The notes below the pieces were generated by a model that did no database searches, was not told the DNA's origin, and was given only the letters and a program-made list of their open reading frames with translations. A stretch of 64,000 bases of DNA from Microbacteriaceae bacterium (GTDB lineage: Bacteria > Actinomycetota > Actinomycetes > Actinomycetales > Microbacteriaceae): assembly GCA_019638805.1 (NCBI GenBank), contig JAHBTA010000001.1, positions 186,001-250,000 on the forward strand. The letters are read 5' to 3'. Of the stretch, positions 1 through 6,933 are shown one piece after another (within the stretch, counting starts at the first letter, position 1; each line of letters starts with the position of its first letter). A program made the translations under genes and the position numbers.

Positions 1-203
1 CGCTGCGCGTACGGGCTGCTGATCGAGGCCGAGTGCGTGCTGCGGTAGATCACCCGGTCACCCACGACGGTGCCCGCGTACCGGCCGGTGGAGTCGAAAA
101 CCTTCTCGCCTCGGATACGACCGACGTGGGTGCCCGATGAACTGAACAGGTCATCTCCACGACGCTTCAGCGGCCGACCGTTCTTCGTGTACAGGTAGTC
201 CAT
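1..203 (-). CDS. 4-fold beta-flower-like small protein, 3' end outside window
   Basis: Reading leftward from an ATG at 203, 67 codons are open and run off the window edge, so the C-terminus is unseen. The translation begins MDYLYTKNGRPLKRRGDDLF and contains the repeated hydrophobic-Asp-x-x-Gly-Arg pattern (VFDSTGRYAGTVVGDRVIYR) seen in 4-fold beta-flower domains. The next gene but one (416-730) shows the same pattern, so the two are probably paralogues. It lies 42 nt downstream of the small CSECG gene and is probably the last cistron of the same minus-strand operon. Function is unknown; the family name is a fold label, not a function. Confidence 0.6.
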   Translation of the reverse strand, partial: MDYLYTKNGRPLKRRGDDLFSSSGTHVGRIRGEKVFDSTGRYAGTVVGDRVIYRSTHSASISSPYAQ

Positions 204-245
204 ACGACGATCGTCGGCACGACCACCGACATTTACGCGATGCCG

Positions 246-407
246 TCAGTCCTCGAACGGGCTCACGACCGAATGCACGCCATGCTCAGCACACACGAAA
301 CCGATCCGCAGATGCCCATCGGCCTCGAACGGCTCAGGCGGAAGATCACGACCACACTCCGAGCAAGTGCGGTAGCCAAGATTGTCACCTTCGAGGTCCA
401 TGGTCAT
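246..407 (-). CDS. CSECG zinc-type micro-protein (53 aa), paralogue A
   Basis: A 53-residue reading frame with ATG at 407 (a second ATG lies at 401) and TGA at 246-248. It carries Cys-Ser-Glu-Cys-Gly near residue 16, a later Cys-Ala-Glu-His, and ends HSVVSPFED. The Cys/His spacing suggests a single zinc-binding knuckle. It begins 8 nt after the stop of the beta-flower gene at 416-730, which implies one operon. A closely similar 52-aa protein is encoded at 13628-13786 at the other side of the defence island (shared YRTCSECG, PF, FxC-x-x-H/C, SxxxPF positions). Conservation between the two copies supports that this short frame is real. Function unknown. Confidence 0.72.
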   Translation of the reverse strand: MTMDLEGDNLGYRTCSECGRDLPPEPFEADGHLRIGFVCAEHGVHSVVSPFED

Positions 408-415
408 CACAGTGC

Positions 416-730
416 TTAAGAGAAGTCGACGTCCCGGAACCCGCTCGGCATAGTGATCGAATACTTCGAGTACGGCGTGTAGGGGGTGTACGGCGTATAA
501 GGGGTGTAGGGCGTGTAAGGGGTGTAATACGACGGCGGTGATGTCTTCCGCAGAAAGCGATCTCCCACCAGCGTGCCGAGGTACTTCTTCGTCGCGACTC
601 CGCAGACGTCGTCATTGTCCCACCCCAGCCAGCCGATCCAGCGCGAGCGGGTGTCGAACAAGTTCTTGTCGTCCTCGCTAGTCCTAAAAGCGATCCAGCG
701 ACCTTGTGAGTCAAAATAGTGAACTGTCAT
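416..730 (-). CDS. 4-fold beta-flower-like protein with C-terminal TPY repeats
   Basis: A 104-aa protein. Residues 1-60 show YFDSQGRWIAF, LFDTRSRWIGWLG and YLGTLVGDRFL, the short Asp-x-x-Gly/Arg-Arg strands typical of a 4-fold beta-flower domain. Residues 67-90 are a low-complexity tail of six Tyr-Thr-Pro units encoded by a 9-nt periodic tract. A purine-rich AAGGGCG precedes the ATG at 730. It is the first gene of a minus-strand operon followed by the CSECG micro-protein (8 nt away) and the second beta-flower-like protein. The role is not known. Location beside restriction and SIR2 genes makes an accessory or defence-related function plausible, but that is inference. Confidence 0.68.
   Translation of the reverse strand: MTVHYFDSQGRWIAFRTSEDDKNLFDTRSRWIGWLGWDNDDVCGVATKKYLGTLVGDRFLRKTSPPSYYTPYTPYTPYTPYTPYTPYSKYSITMPSGFRDVDFS
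472..529. repeat. 9-nt tandem tract encoding (TPY)n
   Basis: About six units of a 9-nt repeat (type ggggtgtag / ggcgtgtaa on the plus strand), each encoding Tyr-Thr-Pro on the minus strand. The number and frame of units fit a length-variable linker, because whole units can be gained or lost without breaking the downstream residues. Confidence 0.7.
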
Positions 731-900
731 GTCATCGCCCTTTCGACTGACTCAATGCATTCCGGCTTGTTAGTCGATGCATCCGTAGTGCCCGCACAGA
801 TGCCAACGACCCAGTGGACCGATAGCACTCGATTTGTTCTCAGCATCGGGGTGCGCTTTGTTGTCTTCTGAGGGACAGGAGCGAATCGCATCATTTTTGT

Positions 901-3315
901 TTATCCTGCGATCGCTACGTCCGGAACCCAGGTATGGCGATTGATGCCCTGATCCTCATCATCCGCACGTTCGCCAAGCTCGATGGTGATTAGTTCGTCG
1001 CCTGCGTATGCCGGGCTGAGTTCCAGGGCAAGATAGTCAAATAGCTCGCGCTCGTGAACAGCGATGATGACTTGCCTGCCGTTCTGCTTCGAGAGCAGAC
1101 GGATGAGTCCGGCAAACTGCGCCACGTGGACCTCGTCCATCGCCTGAACTGGGTCATCAAAGACTAGGCAGGGTACGACGGGCTGCACCGCAAGGTGGAG
1201 CGCGAGGAACAAGGACAGTGCGGCCGTGTTCAGGTTTCCTGCGGAGAGCATCATCTGGGGCGGGCCACCCGCCTCACCATTTCGGTGAGTCGTCTCCAGG
1301 TTGATGTCAAAGGTCTTCTTGGTCGCGCTGGGGATACCGAAGCTCGGGATAAAACCTTCGTTCGGGGCGAGTCTGGTGAACACGGTCTTCCACACCTCAT
1401 TGAGAGATTCGGTGAAGACACGGTGGACGATGTCCGTCCGCGTCTGTGTAGCCGCCTCACGAACTTCTCTTGCGATTCCCTGGCGCCGCTTCGCCTCGGT
1501 TACTCGATCGTCCCACTGCTTCTTGCGCTCTGCCGCTTCAGCGACACTTTGCACGACGGCTTGCTCACGTTCGAGCACCGCTGCTAGGCTCGCCGCCTCG
1601 GCTTTCGCATCCTGATAACGGTTGGCTCTTTCGGCGAGCAGAGAGACCTTCGCTTTGGCGGCTTCTAGAAGCTCGGAACACACTGTCTGAAACGAATCGA
1701 AGGTTGGTTCCACTGTGAGCATGAAGAGGGTCGCGTATCTGTCGAGTTCGCTCCTGATGTGAGTCTCTTCAGAGGCCGCGGCCTCAAGCTCACCAAGGGT
1801 CTCCTGAAGATCACGAACTCTCTCTGTGAGCTCCGCCCCCTTGGACTTCGCTGCCTCAACATCTGCGGCCTCGGATGCCAGCTGCAAAAGAGCCGAGTGG
1901 CGCTGCTCAAGCACCTGGCGCTGCTCGGCGGAGAAGGTCTGTGCGGTGAGTTGAGCGTGTTGGACTTCTAGGCGGGAAACCTGTGCCGCAAGTTCGTCAC
2001 GCTCGGCGCGCAGTTTGACAAGTTGCTGTCCGTGGCTGGTGAGTTCGTCTAGCTTCGCGTCTACATGGGCACGGAGGTCGTGCGTATGAACCTCTTTGAA
2101 GTCTCGGTCACAGACCGGGCATACGTTGCTTGCCTGAACAATGCTTCGGAGTGCAGTCAACCCCTCAACGAGCGCGCTTGAGTTCTCGTGTGCGTCCGAG
2201 AGCCGTTTCTGAAGCACGTCGAGCTCTGCGCGACCTGCCCCCAGTTCCGTTCCCACCGATGCAGCCCGCGCCTCAACTTCTGCCCCACTTTCTAGTTCTT
2301 TGACGATCGAGTCTGTGACATGCTGCACAGCTGCGCTGGGTACGACTCGAAGATCAACGCCGGCGGCTTTGGCTCTCTCCTCCCAAGCGTCGATCTTCGC
2401 ACTGTCAGTACGCGCCCAGTCCTCCTTGGCCACGTTTGCGGATGCCAAGGCCGTGCGTGTCTCGTCGATCCGTTGCATGGTCGGGCGTTCGACCAAAGCA
2501 GAGATGCGACCACCGAGAGCGATGAGCTCCTGATGGAGACTTTCCGCATCGGCAAGTTCATCGGCAGTCTTGTCATCTTTGAGCGCACGCTGCGCGCGCT
2601 CCACAAGCTCCACATCAGTGTCACTGTCGACGGGCCCGAGGTCGAGCGCGGTGAGCGCGTCTCGTGTGGCTTGCCGAGCGCTGGCTACCTCCGCTCGGAC
2701 GCCGGCCCGCAATGCGGTCTTGTCCTTCAGATCAGCGGTTGCTGCTTTCGCTTCACGATCAGCCTCGTCTACACCCGCCGCAAGCCTCTTGAGTAGCCTG
2801 AAGTCGTTCGCGTCGCTGAGCCCACTAAGGAGCGCATCAAGCTTTTCGAGTCCAAGAAGCTCGTTCACGAACTTCTCAAGCGCGGTCTGCTCGCTGCCTT
2901 CCCGAGCTTGATAAAGATCCAGAAGGCGACCTAGCGACGACTGATCCAGGTAGCACCGCTCGGTATAGAACTTCGCAGCTGCTTCATTCAAAGCCGGGGT
3001 GCCCTCTAACCGGGAACCGCTCACCGTTAGCGGAGCCCCTGGCATGCTGCCTTGAATATCCGGGGACACATCCACCCGCACCGTTGCGTACGACTGTCCG
3101 AGGAACGGCAGGTGCGCGCGGTAATGCTCCGAATGACGTTCCATGCTCCGGATCTCGCCGGTTAGTGCGAGCTCCAACGCGGAAAGAACGCTAGTTTTGC
3201 CTGTGCCATTCGGGCCGTGTATGAGAACTACGGGCGCGTCGAGAGGGAACTCCCGAGTTCCCTCGATACGTCGGAAGTCGGACACCACCAGACGACGGAC
3301 TGGAACATCACTCAT
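901..3315 (-). CDS. SMC/Rad50-like AAA ATPase with zinc hook, defence-type
   Basis: An 804-aa ATPase. Walker A is GPNGTGKT at residues 34-41. Two long coiled-coil arms flank a zinc-hook CPVC at 399-402. The C-terminal ABC signature LSAGNLNTAAL and Walker B LVFDDPVQAMDE complete the nucleotide-binding head. It therefore resembles RecF/Rad50-type ATPases that sense or bind DNA ends. The chosen start (MSDVPVRRL) overlaps the end of the upstream gene by 8 nt, which indicates translational coupling; a longer frame upstream would bury that gene. It is third in an operon with an unknown 190-aa protein and a SIR2-like protein, an architecture typical of anti-phage systems in which the ATPase senses and the SIR2 domain acts. 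The exact named system cannot be assigned from sequence alone. The 170 nt between this stop and 730 hold no gene. Confidence 0.85.
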   Translation of the reverse strand: MSDVPVRRLVVSDFRRIEGTREFPLDAPVVLIHGPNGTGKTSVLSALELALTGEIRSMERHSEHYRAHLPFLGQSYATVRVDVSPDIQGSMPGAPLTVSGSRLEGTPALNEAAAKFYTERCYLDQSSLGRLLDLYQAREGSEQTALEKFVNELLGLEKLDALLSGLSDANDFRLLKRLAAGVDEADREAKAATADLKDKTALRAGVRAEVASARQATRDALTALDLGPVDSDTDVELVERAQRALKDDKTADELADAESLHQELIALGGRISALVERPTMQRIDETRTALASANVAKEDWARTDSAKIDAWEERAKAAGVDLRVVPSAAVQHVTDSIVKELESGAEVEARAASVGTELGAGRAELDVLQKRLSDAHENSSALVEGLTALRSIVQASNVCPVCDRDFKEVHTHDLRAHVDAKLDELTSHGQQLVKLRAERDELAAQVSRLEVQHAQLTAQTFSAEQRQVLEQRHSALLQLASEAADVEAAKSKGAELTERVRDLQETLGELEAAASEETHIRSELDRYATLFMLTVEPTFDSFQTVCSELLEAAKAKVSLLAERANRYQDAKAEAASLAAVLEREQAVVQSVAEAAERKKQWDDRVTEAKRRQGIAREVREAATQTRTDIVHRVFTESLNEVWKTVFTRLAPNEGFIPSFGIPSATKKTFDINLETTHRNGEAGGPPQMMLSAGNLNTAALSLFLALHLAVQPVVPCLVFDDPVQAMDEVHVAQFAGLIRLLSKQNGRQVIIAVHERELFDYLALELSPAYAGDELITIELGERADDEDQGINRHTWVPDVAIAG

Positions 3316-3880
3316 CGTCGTCCTCCAAGTCATCACGCCACTCAACTCCGGCGTTGACGTAACGTCGCAGTTTCTCCCGCACCGCATCCGCACCATCAGC
3401 GGCAGCCCGGACCAGTGCGATGTGCTCTGAGGTGTCCTTCGAAATGTCGAGGTTTCCCATCACCTCGTTCACCGGGTCGTTTCCGTGAACAAGATCAGCG
3501 TTCGGCAGTTTCAACGGGAGCAGAACCGCAATGGCCTCCTCGATCTCCGAGATGCTGGGCGAGGAGGAGCCAACGGAGAGGACACGCGCGTAGCGTTCAA
3601 GCTCGACCCGCTCGCTTGCAGCGATCGCCCCCAAGAGAACGAGGCTTACGGGTCGACGCGACGACGCGAGGTCAAGAGATCGTGCCAAACCAGCCACCAG
3701 ACGTTGCAGTCGCCGTGTAGGGACTTGGTCGGTCGCGATCAGCACTAGGTCGTGAGACGTGCCAGTCCCACGCGCTGCTGCTTCGAAGTCGAACTCCGTA
3801 CCAACGACAGTTAGGGGCTTGGGAAGCTTCTCGAAACCGGCGCTTTCCAAGACTGCGAGGACATCCGAAATGTCCGCCAT
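3308..3880 (-). CDS. Middle component of SIR2/ATPase operon, unknown function
   Basis: A 190-aa soluble protein that matches no family I can recognise. It starts MADISDVLAVLESAGF, has a mixed alpha/beta core with a strand like SHDLVLIATDQVP, and ends in a very acidic tail (DDLEDDDE). ABC-three-component middle subunits often have this look, a Rossmann-like core with a charged tail, but no motif proves it. Its ATG shares one base with the stop of the SIR2 gene, and its end overlaps the ATPase start by 8 nt, so all three are almost certainly co-translated. Probably an adaptor between effector and ATPase. Confidence 0.8.
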   Translation of the reverse strand: MADISDVLAVLESAGFEKLPKPLTVVGTEFDFEAAARGTGTSHDLVLIATDQVPTRRLQRLVAGLARSLDLASSRRPVSLVLLGAIAASERVELERYARVLSVGSSSPSISEIEEAIAVLLPLKLPNADLVHGNDPVNEVMGNLDISKDTSEHIALVRAAADGADAVREKLRRYVNAGVEWRDDLEDDDE

Positions 3881-5640
3881 TAGAAGCCCCCCGCCAACTT
3901 GAACGCCTCATACAGTTCATCGGGCGATGCCGTCCCGGCGATGCCGGATGCAACGCTAAACCGGCCTGCTCCAGACTTACCGTCGCGCCCGTACCGCCCT
4001 CTCGGAGATCGGGTTTGGGCGGGTGGCTCCTCGTCTGCCATGACGATCAGAACGTCGGGGTCGCCAACGTCAAACGAGCCATCTACCTCAAGCTGCGTCA
4101 ACGCGCCGCTGTCTTTTACGAAGAGCACCCGGGTGTCCCTCTCAGAGGTAACTAAGCGCACAACTCCGTCCTGCGGCGATCTGCTGTCTCCAGGAGACGC
4201 TGACCACTGCCCCGAGGCCAGTCCTCGACCGATCAATGACAACGCGACGCCGAGACGGCCAAACTGCCGAGCCGGAAAATCGGGATCCAACACCGCTTGA
4301 GCAGCCGGGCGAACAGACAACGGCTCATAACGACCACTCTGCGGAGCTGGAATCCGTCCCGCCCGAAAGACTGCGAGAGCCAAGTTGACGACATCGACGA
4401 TTCGAGCGGCAAAGGCACGTTGATGGGCCAGACGCTCCTCATACTCAACTGCTTCAGGATGAGCAGGGTCCGCATGTATCGCTACCAAGTCCCTGAGACC
4501 GCGGAGCTCATCCTGTAACTGCTGAACCGCGGCTGCACCCCAGACGTCCTGCAACTCAGGCTGAACCCAAGCGCTGAGCTTCTCGGTAAGCGAGGCAAGC
4601 ACCAAGGCGAGCAAGGTGGGCTTACCGTAGGCGCCTAGAAGGGCAGACTCAGCGATCGCTGCAGCGTTGCCCTGGTGGTTAGGCCCGTATGTGATCCTGA
4701 GCAGGTTGCGATGGTACGCCTCAAGCTGCTCCTCGCTGAGAATCACGGGAGGCGGGGACGCAGGCCATGGACGAGCGAGGTCCTGGATAGCGCCAGCAAA
4801 CACGGTGTGGAGATTCGCGTCCTGTGCTGATAGCCCCAGCATCAACGTCAACCGGTCCGTATAGAGCACCTCAAGGTGCTTGCGCATCGAACGGTTCTCC
4901 GGCTGCTCAGTCCAACGCGAAATCTGCGACTCGCGCGCGACAAGGAGTTGCCGATACTCGTCCTGACTATCGCGGGCGCGAACGGCGCAACCATGGAACT
5001 TGATGACCTCGATCAGGGGCCCCGCGTTACGGAAGTCATCAGGTTTTACAGCAACACGAACTCGAGATTCGAAAGCTGGCGTCAGTTCGGCCAACGCCTT
5101 CTCAAGAAGTCCGTCCCAGTTGGCCGTGACGGCCGACGAGACCAGCCCCTCCAACATGAGGATCGCGATGCAGTAGTGCTCGACATCCGGAAGGAGGTCC
5201 GGTGCACCGTAGGTGTTGGGAACATCGAGCGCTGTCCACACGAGGTAGTCGTCAGGCTTCGAATCGCCGACCGGCACGTCAAGCACTTGGGAGTAGTTCG
5301 TTACCAGCGTCGAGATGATTCGCTCGCGCAAGGGCCAACTCGTGAATGCCGTAGAGAAGTCGAGAGTCTCCAGCTCCTCACGTCGCAAAGCTGCGAGTCG
5401 CAGCACGTCGTTGAGCGCGATCCGGTACTCGCAGTCGTCGTTACTGATGTCAATGTTCACCCGAAGGTGTTCGACAACGCTGGTAAGCAGTTCAGCAACG
5501 TTCTTCACCCTGTCCCGCGAGATGCCTGAGCCCAGCCAAAGGACGTACTGACCCTCGTTGAAGGCAGCATTGAAGGCTGAGAACGCGGTGCCAAACCTCT
5601 CAAGAACAGCCGCAACTGTGCGCACCGGTTCGACCGTCAT
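3880..5640 (-). CDS. SIR2-like domain protein, putative NADase effector
   Basis: A 586-aa protein with an N-terminal SIR2-like fold: YVLWLGSGIS at residues 32-41 (nucleotide-binding glycines), TANWDGLLEKA at 172-182 with the family Asn174/Asp176, and KFHG at 214-217 with the expected His216. Such SIR2 domains in defence operons deplete NAD to stop infected cells. The C-terminal half (about 300-586) is unrecognised and probably senses or binds partners. The start at 5640 is chosen because AAGGGGGA lies 4 nt upstream; an ATG 47 codons further upstream has no such site. First gene of the three-gene operon. Catalysis is inferred from motif positions, not shown. Confidence 0.82.
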   Translation of the reverse strand: MTVEPVRTVAAVLERFGTAFSAFNAAFNEGQYVLWLGSGISRDRVKNVAELLTSVVEHLRVNIDISNDDCEYRIALNDVLRLAALRREELETLDFSTAFTSWPLRERIISTLVTNYSQVLDVPVGDSKPDDYLVWTALDVPNTYGAPDLLPDVEHYCIAILMLEGLVSSAVTANWDGLLEKALAELTPAFESRVRVAVKPDDFRNAGPLIEVIKFHGCAVRARDSQDEYRQLLVARESQISRWTEQPENRSMRKHLEVLYTDRLTLMLGLSAQDANLHTVFAGAIQDLARPWPASPPPVILSEEQLEAYHRNLLRITYGPNHQGNAAAIAESALLGAYGKPTLLALVLASLTEKLSAWVQPELQDVWGAAAVQQLQDELRGLRDLVAIHADPAHPEAVEYEERLAHQRAFAARIVDVVNLALAVFRAGRIPAPQSGRYEPLSVRPAAQAVLDPDFPARQFGRLGVALSLIGRGLASGQWSASPGDSRSPQDGVVRLVTSERDTRVLFVKDSGALTQLEVDGSFDVGDPDVLIVMADEEPPAQTRSPRGRYGRDGKSGAGRFSVASGIAGTASPDELYEAFKLAGGF

Positions 5641-5838
5641 CCGTCCCCCTTCGCGCGAAGCCTCTCCGCGCAAAGCGGATAGTTCGGCACGCCAATGTGC
5701 CTCATGACTACCTTGCCATGCAGGGACAGACGTCGTAAGTGCCGTGAAAGCCGGGCGTGTCTCGTCAGCTCTGGAGGACAACTATGGGCTCTCTACGAGC
5801 CGTTACGAACGCGACCTCTTGTAGCGCTTCGTTTCCGA

Positions 5839-5874
5839 TCAGCACCCAATGGAAAGTACACCCGAATGTGTGCA
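5839..5874. promoter_or_regulatory. Shared 36-nt element, copy upstream of SIR2 operon
   Basis: This stretch matches 13540-13575 at 29 of 36 positions, including an uninterrupted aatggaaagtacacc and the flanks tcagca and tgca. It lies 199 nt upstream of the SIR2 gene start; the second copy lies upstream of hsdM. It could be a promoter/operator shared by the two defence operons, or the promoter of a small gene that has decayed here but survives at 13628. The orientation that matters is unknown. Confidence 0.5.
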
Positions 5875-6429
5875 ATCAGTCCAACCACTGCCGTCCTGAG
5901 TTGCATGCCCCTCGTAGACTGCATCCCTTAAGAAGAACACGAGATAGTTGGGGCTGCTCGAAGAAATAGGGAAAGCAGAGGCAAGCTCAGAATATCGCTG
6001 GTTCCTCCTCTGGTTAGTTGTGATTCAGTTGGTTGAGGAACTCGCTGCCTTGATGACAATAGCGAAGTCGAGGGGTCAGCTCCACATCGGCCAGTGCCCC
6101 GTAAGGAGATCATTCAAGTCAGGGGCTGGGAGGTCTGCTACGTCGGCAAACATCGGATGCCTGGGCAAGCTCTTATACTTGTGCGCTCGGGAGAGGACAG
6201 CACACCGGGGTGGTCGGAAGCTTGCGTCGTCGATCGTTCGAGAGCTCGACCTGCTGGCGAAGCACGTGAGCAGGCACACGCATCGCTCTGTACCGAAACT
6301 GCTCAAGGTTCTCTGTACTCAAATCGTCGAATAATGTCTCCTCCAGAACTTGGTACGAGCGACGCGCGGGACGACCGCGCTGCAGCACCAAATCGTCGAC
6401 TTCCCGCTCTACAGACCGCATGATTCATC
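5875..6429. other. Region without a supportable gene
   Basis: Several short frames are open on both strands, the best being an 82-codon minus-strand frame (6173-6421), but none has a recognisable family, a convincing ribosome binding site or continuity with a neighbour. The base composition is lower in GC than the ICE. The region probably contains degraded gene remnants, in line with the methyltransferase remnant that follows. Confidence 0.4.
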
Positions 6430-6696
6430 GAGCAGGAGTGCCGAGTCGGAGAAGTTGTAGTCCCTGATCGACGAGCTGTTCAACGCTGGGAACGCCCCGC
6501 CTCAGCCTCAGTACTCCTGAACGATGCCGACGGGTCCCGACTAGCACCACCATTCGTCGAATGGTTTATGGGTTTGCCTGCCGGGTGGGTCACCTACACC
6601 CACCAGCTGACGCAGAACCAGCAGATCGCCGCACTCGGGAACGGAGTGCTTCCGCTGCAATCCGTCGCCGCGTTATCAATCCTCATCGACGGATGA
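6430..6696 (+). pseudogene. Remnant of cytosine methyltransferase plus its nested partner gene
   Basis: Reading in one frame to the TGA at 6694-6696 gives PDRRAVQRWERP, then APPFVEWFMGLPAGWVT and NQQIAALGNGVLP, which line up with the C-terminus of the intact methyltransferase at 23433-24566 (DRAVLQRW, FVEWLMGLPPGWVT, NQKLAALGNGVLP). In a different frame, the same DNA gives SLIDELFNAGN followed by a stop, matching the end of the nested gene there (SLIGQFFNDG). A tag stop sits where the intact copy has Trp. The 5' two thirds are missing. This looks like the relic of a second, related ICE. Its end overlaps the XRE gene tail-to-tail. Confidence 0.75.
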
Positions 6697-6933
6697 CTCA
6701 TCGTCATGACCGCCTGGCGAGTGATCTTCCTTCAACTCCAACGTAAGCCCCAATGCTTGCGCGACCTTCGCAATGGTCGCAGTGGTGACGTCGTTGTTCC
6801 CCTCAATCCTCGCGATGGTCGGGCGCGACACGCCTGCCCGCTGGCCGAGATCGACCTGGGACCATCCCTGCTTCTTCCGGGCCTGGCGAATAACGTCTCC
6901 GAGGCCGTGCTGCTCCGCCTCGCCCATGCTCAT
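6676..6933 (-). CDS. XRE-family HTH regulator of the type I R-M operon
   Basis: An 85-aa protein made almost wholly of one Cro/CI helix-turn-helix: LGDVIRQARKKQGWSQVDLG, AGVSRPTIARIEGNNDVTTA and VAQALGLTLEL. An acidic tail ends in DEDs. Its ATG overlaps the stop of hsdR by 4 nt (ATGA), so it is the last cistron of the hsdM-hsdS-hsdR operon. Short XRE proteins in this position act like control proteins that balance methylation and cleavage, or as antitoxin-like repressors. No matching operator was identified, so autoregulation is an inference. Confidence 0.85.
   Translation of the reverse strand: MSMGEAEQHGLGDVIRQARKKQGWSQVDLGQRAGVSRPTIARIEGNNDVTTATIAKVAQALGLTLELKEDHSPGGHDDESSVDED

Noticed and set aside
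472..529. Tandem tract considered as CRISPR or satellite
   Set aside because: Units are 9 nt, contiguous and in frame; there are no spacers.
5928..6421. Short overlapping frames on both strands between the SIR2 operon and the methyltransferase remnant
   Set aside because: No family, no good ribosome binding site and no continuity; treated as degraded sequence.
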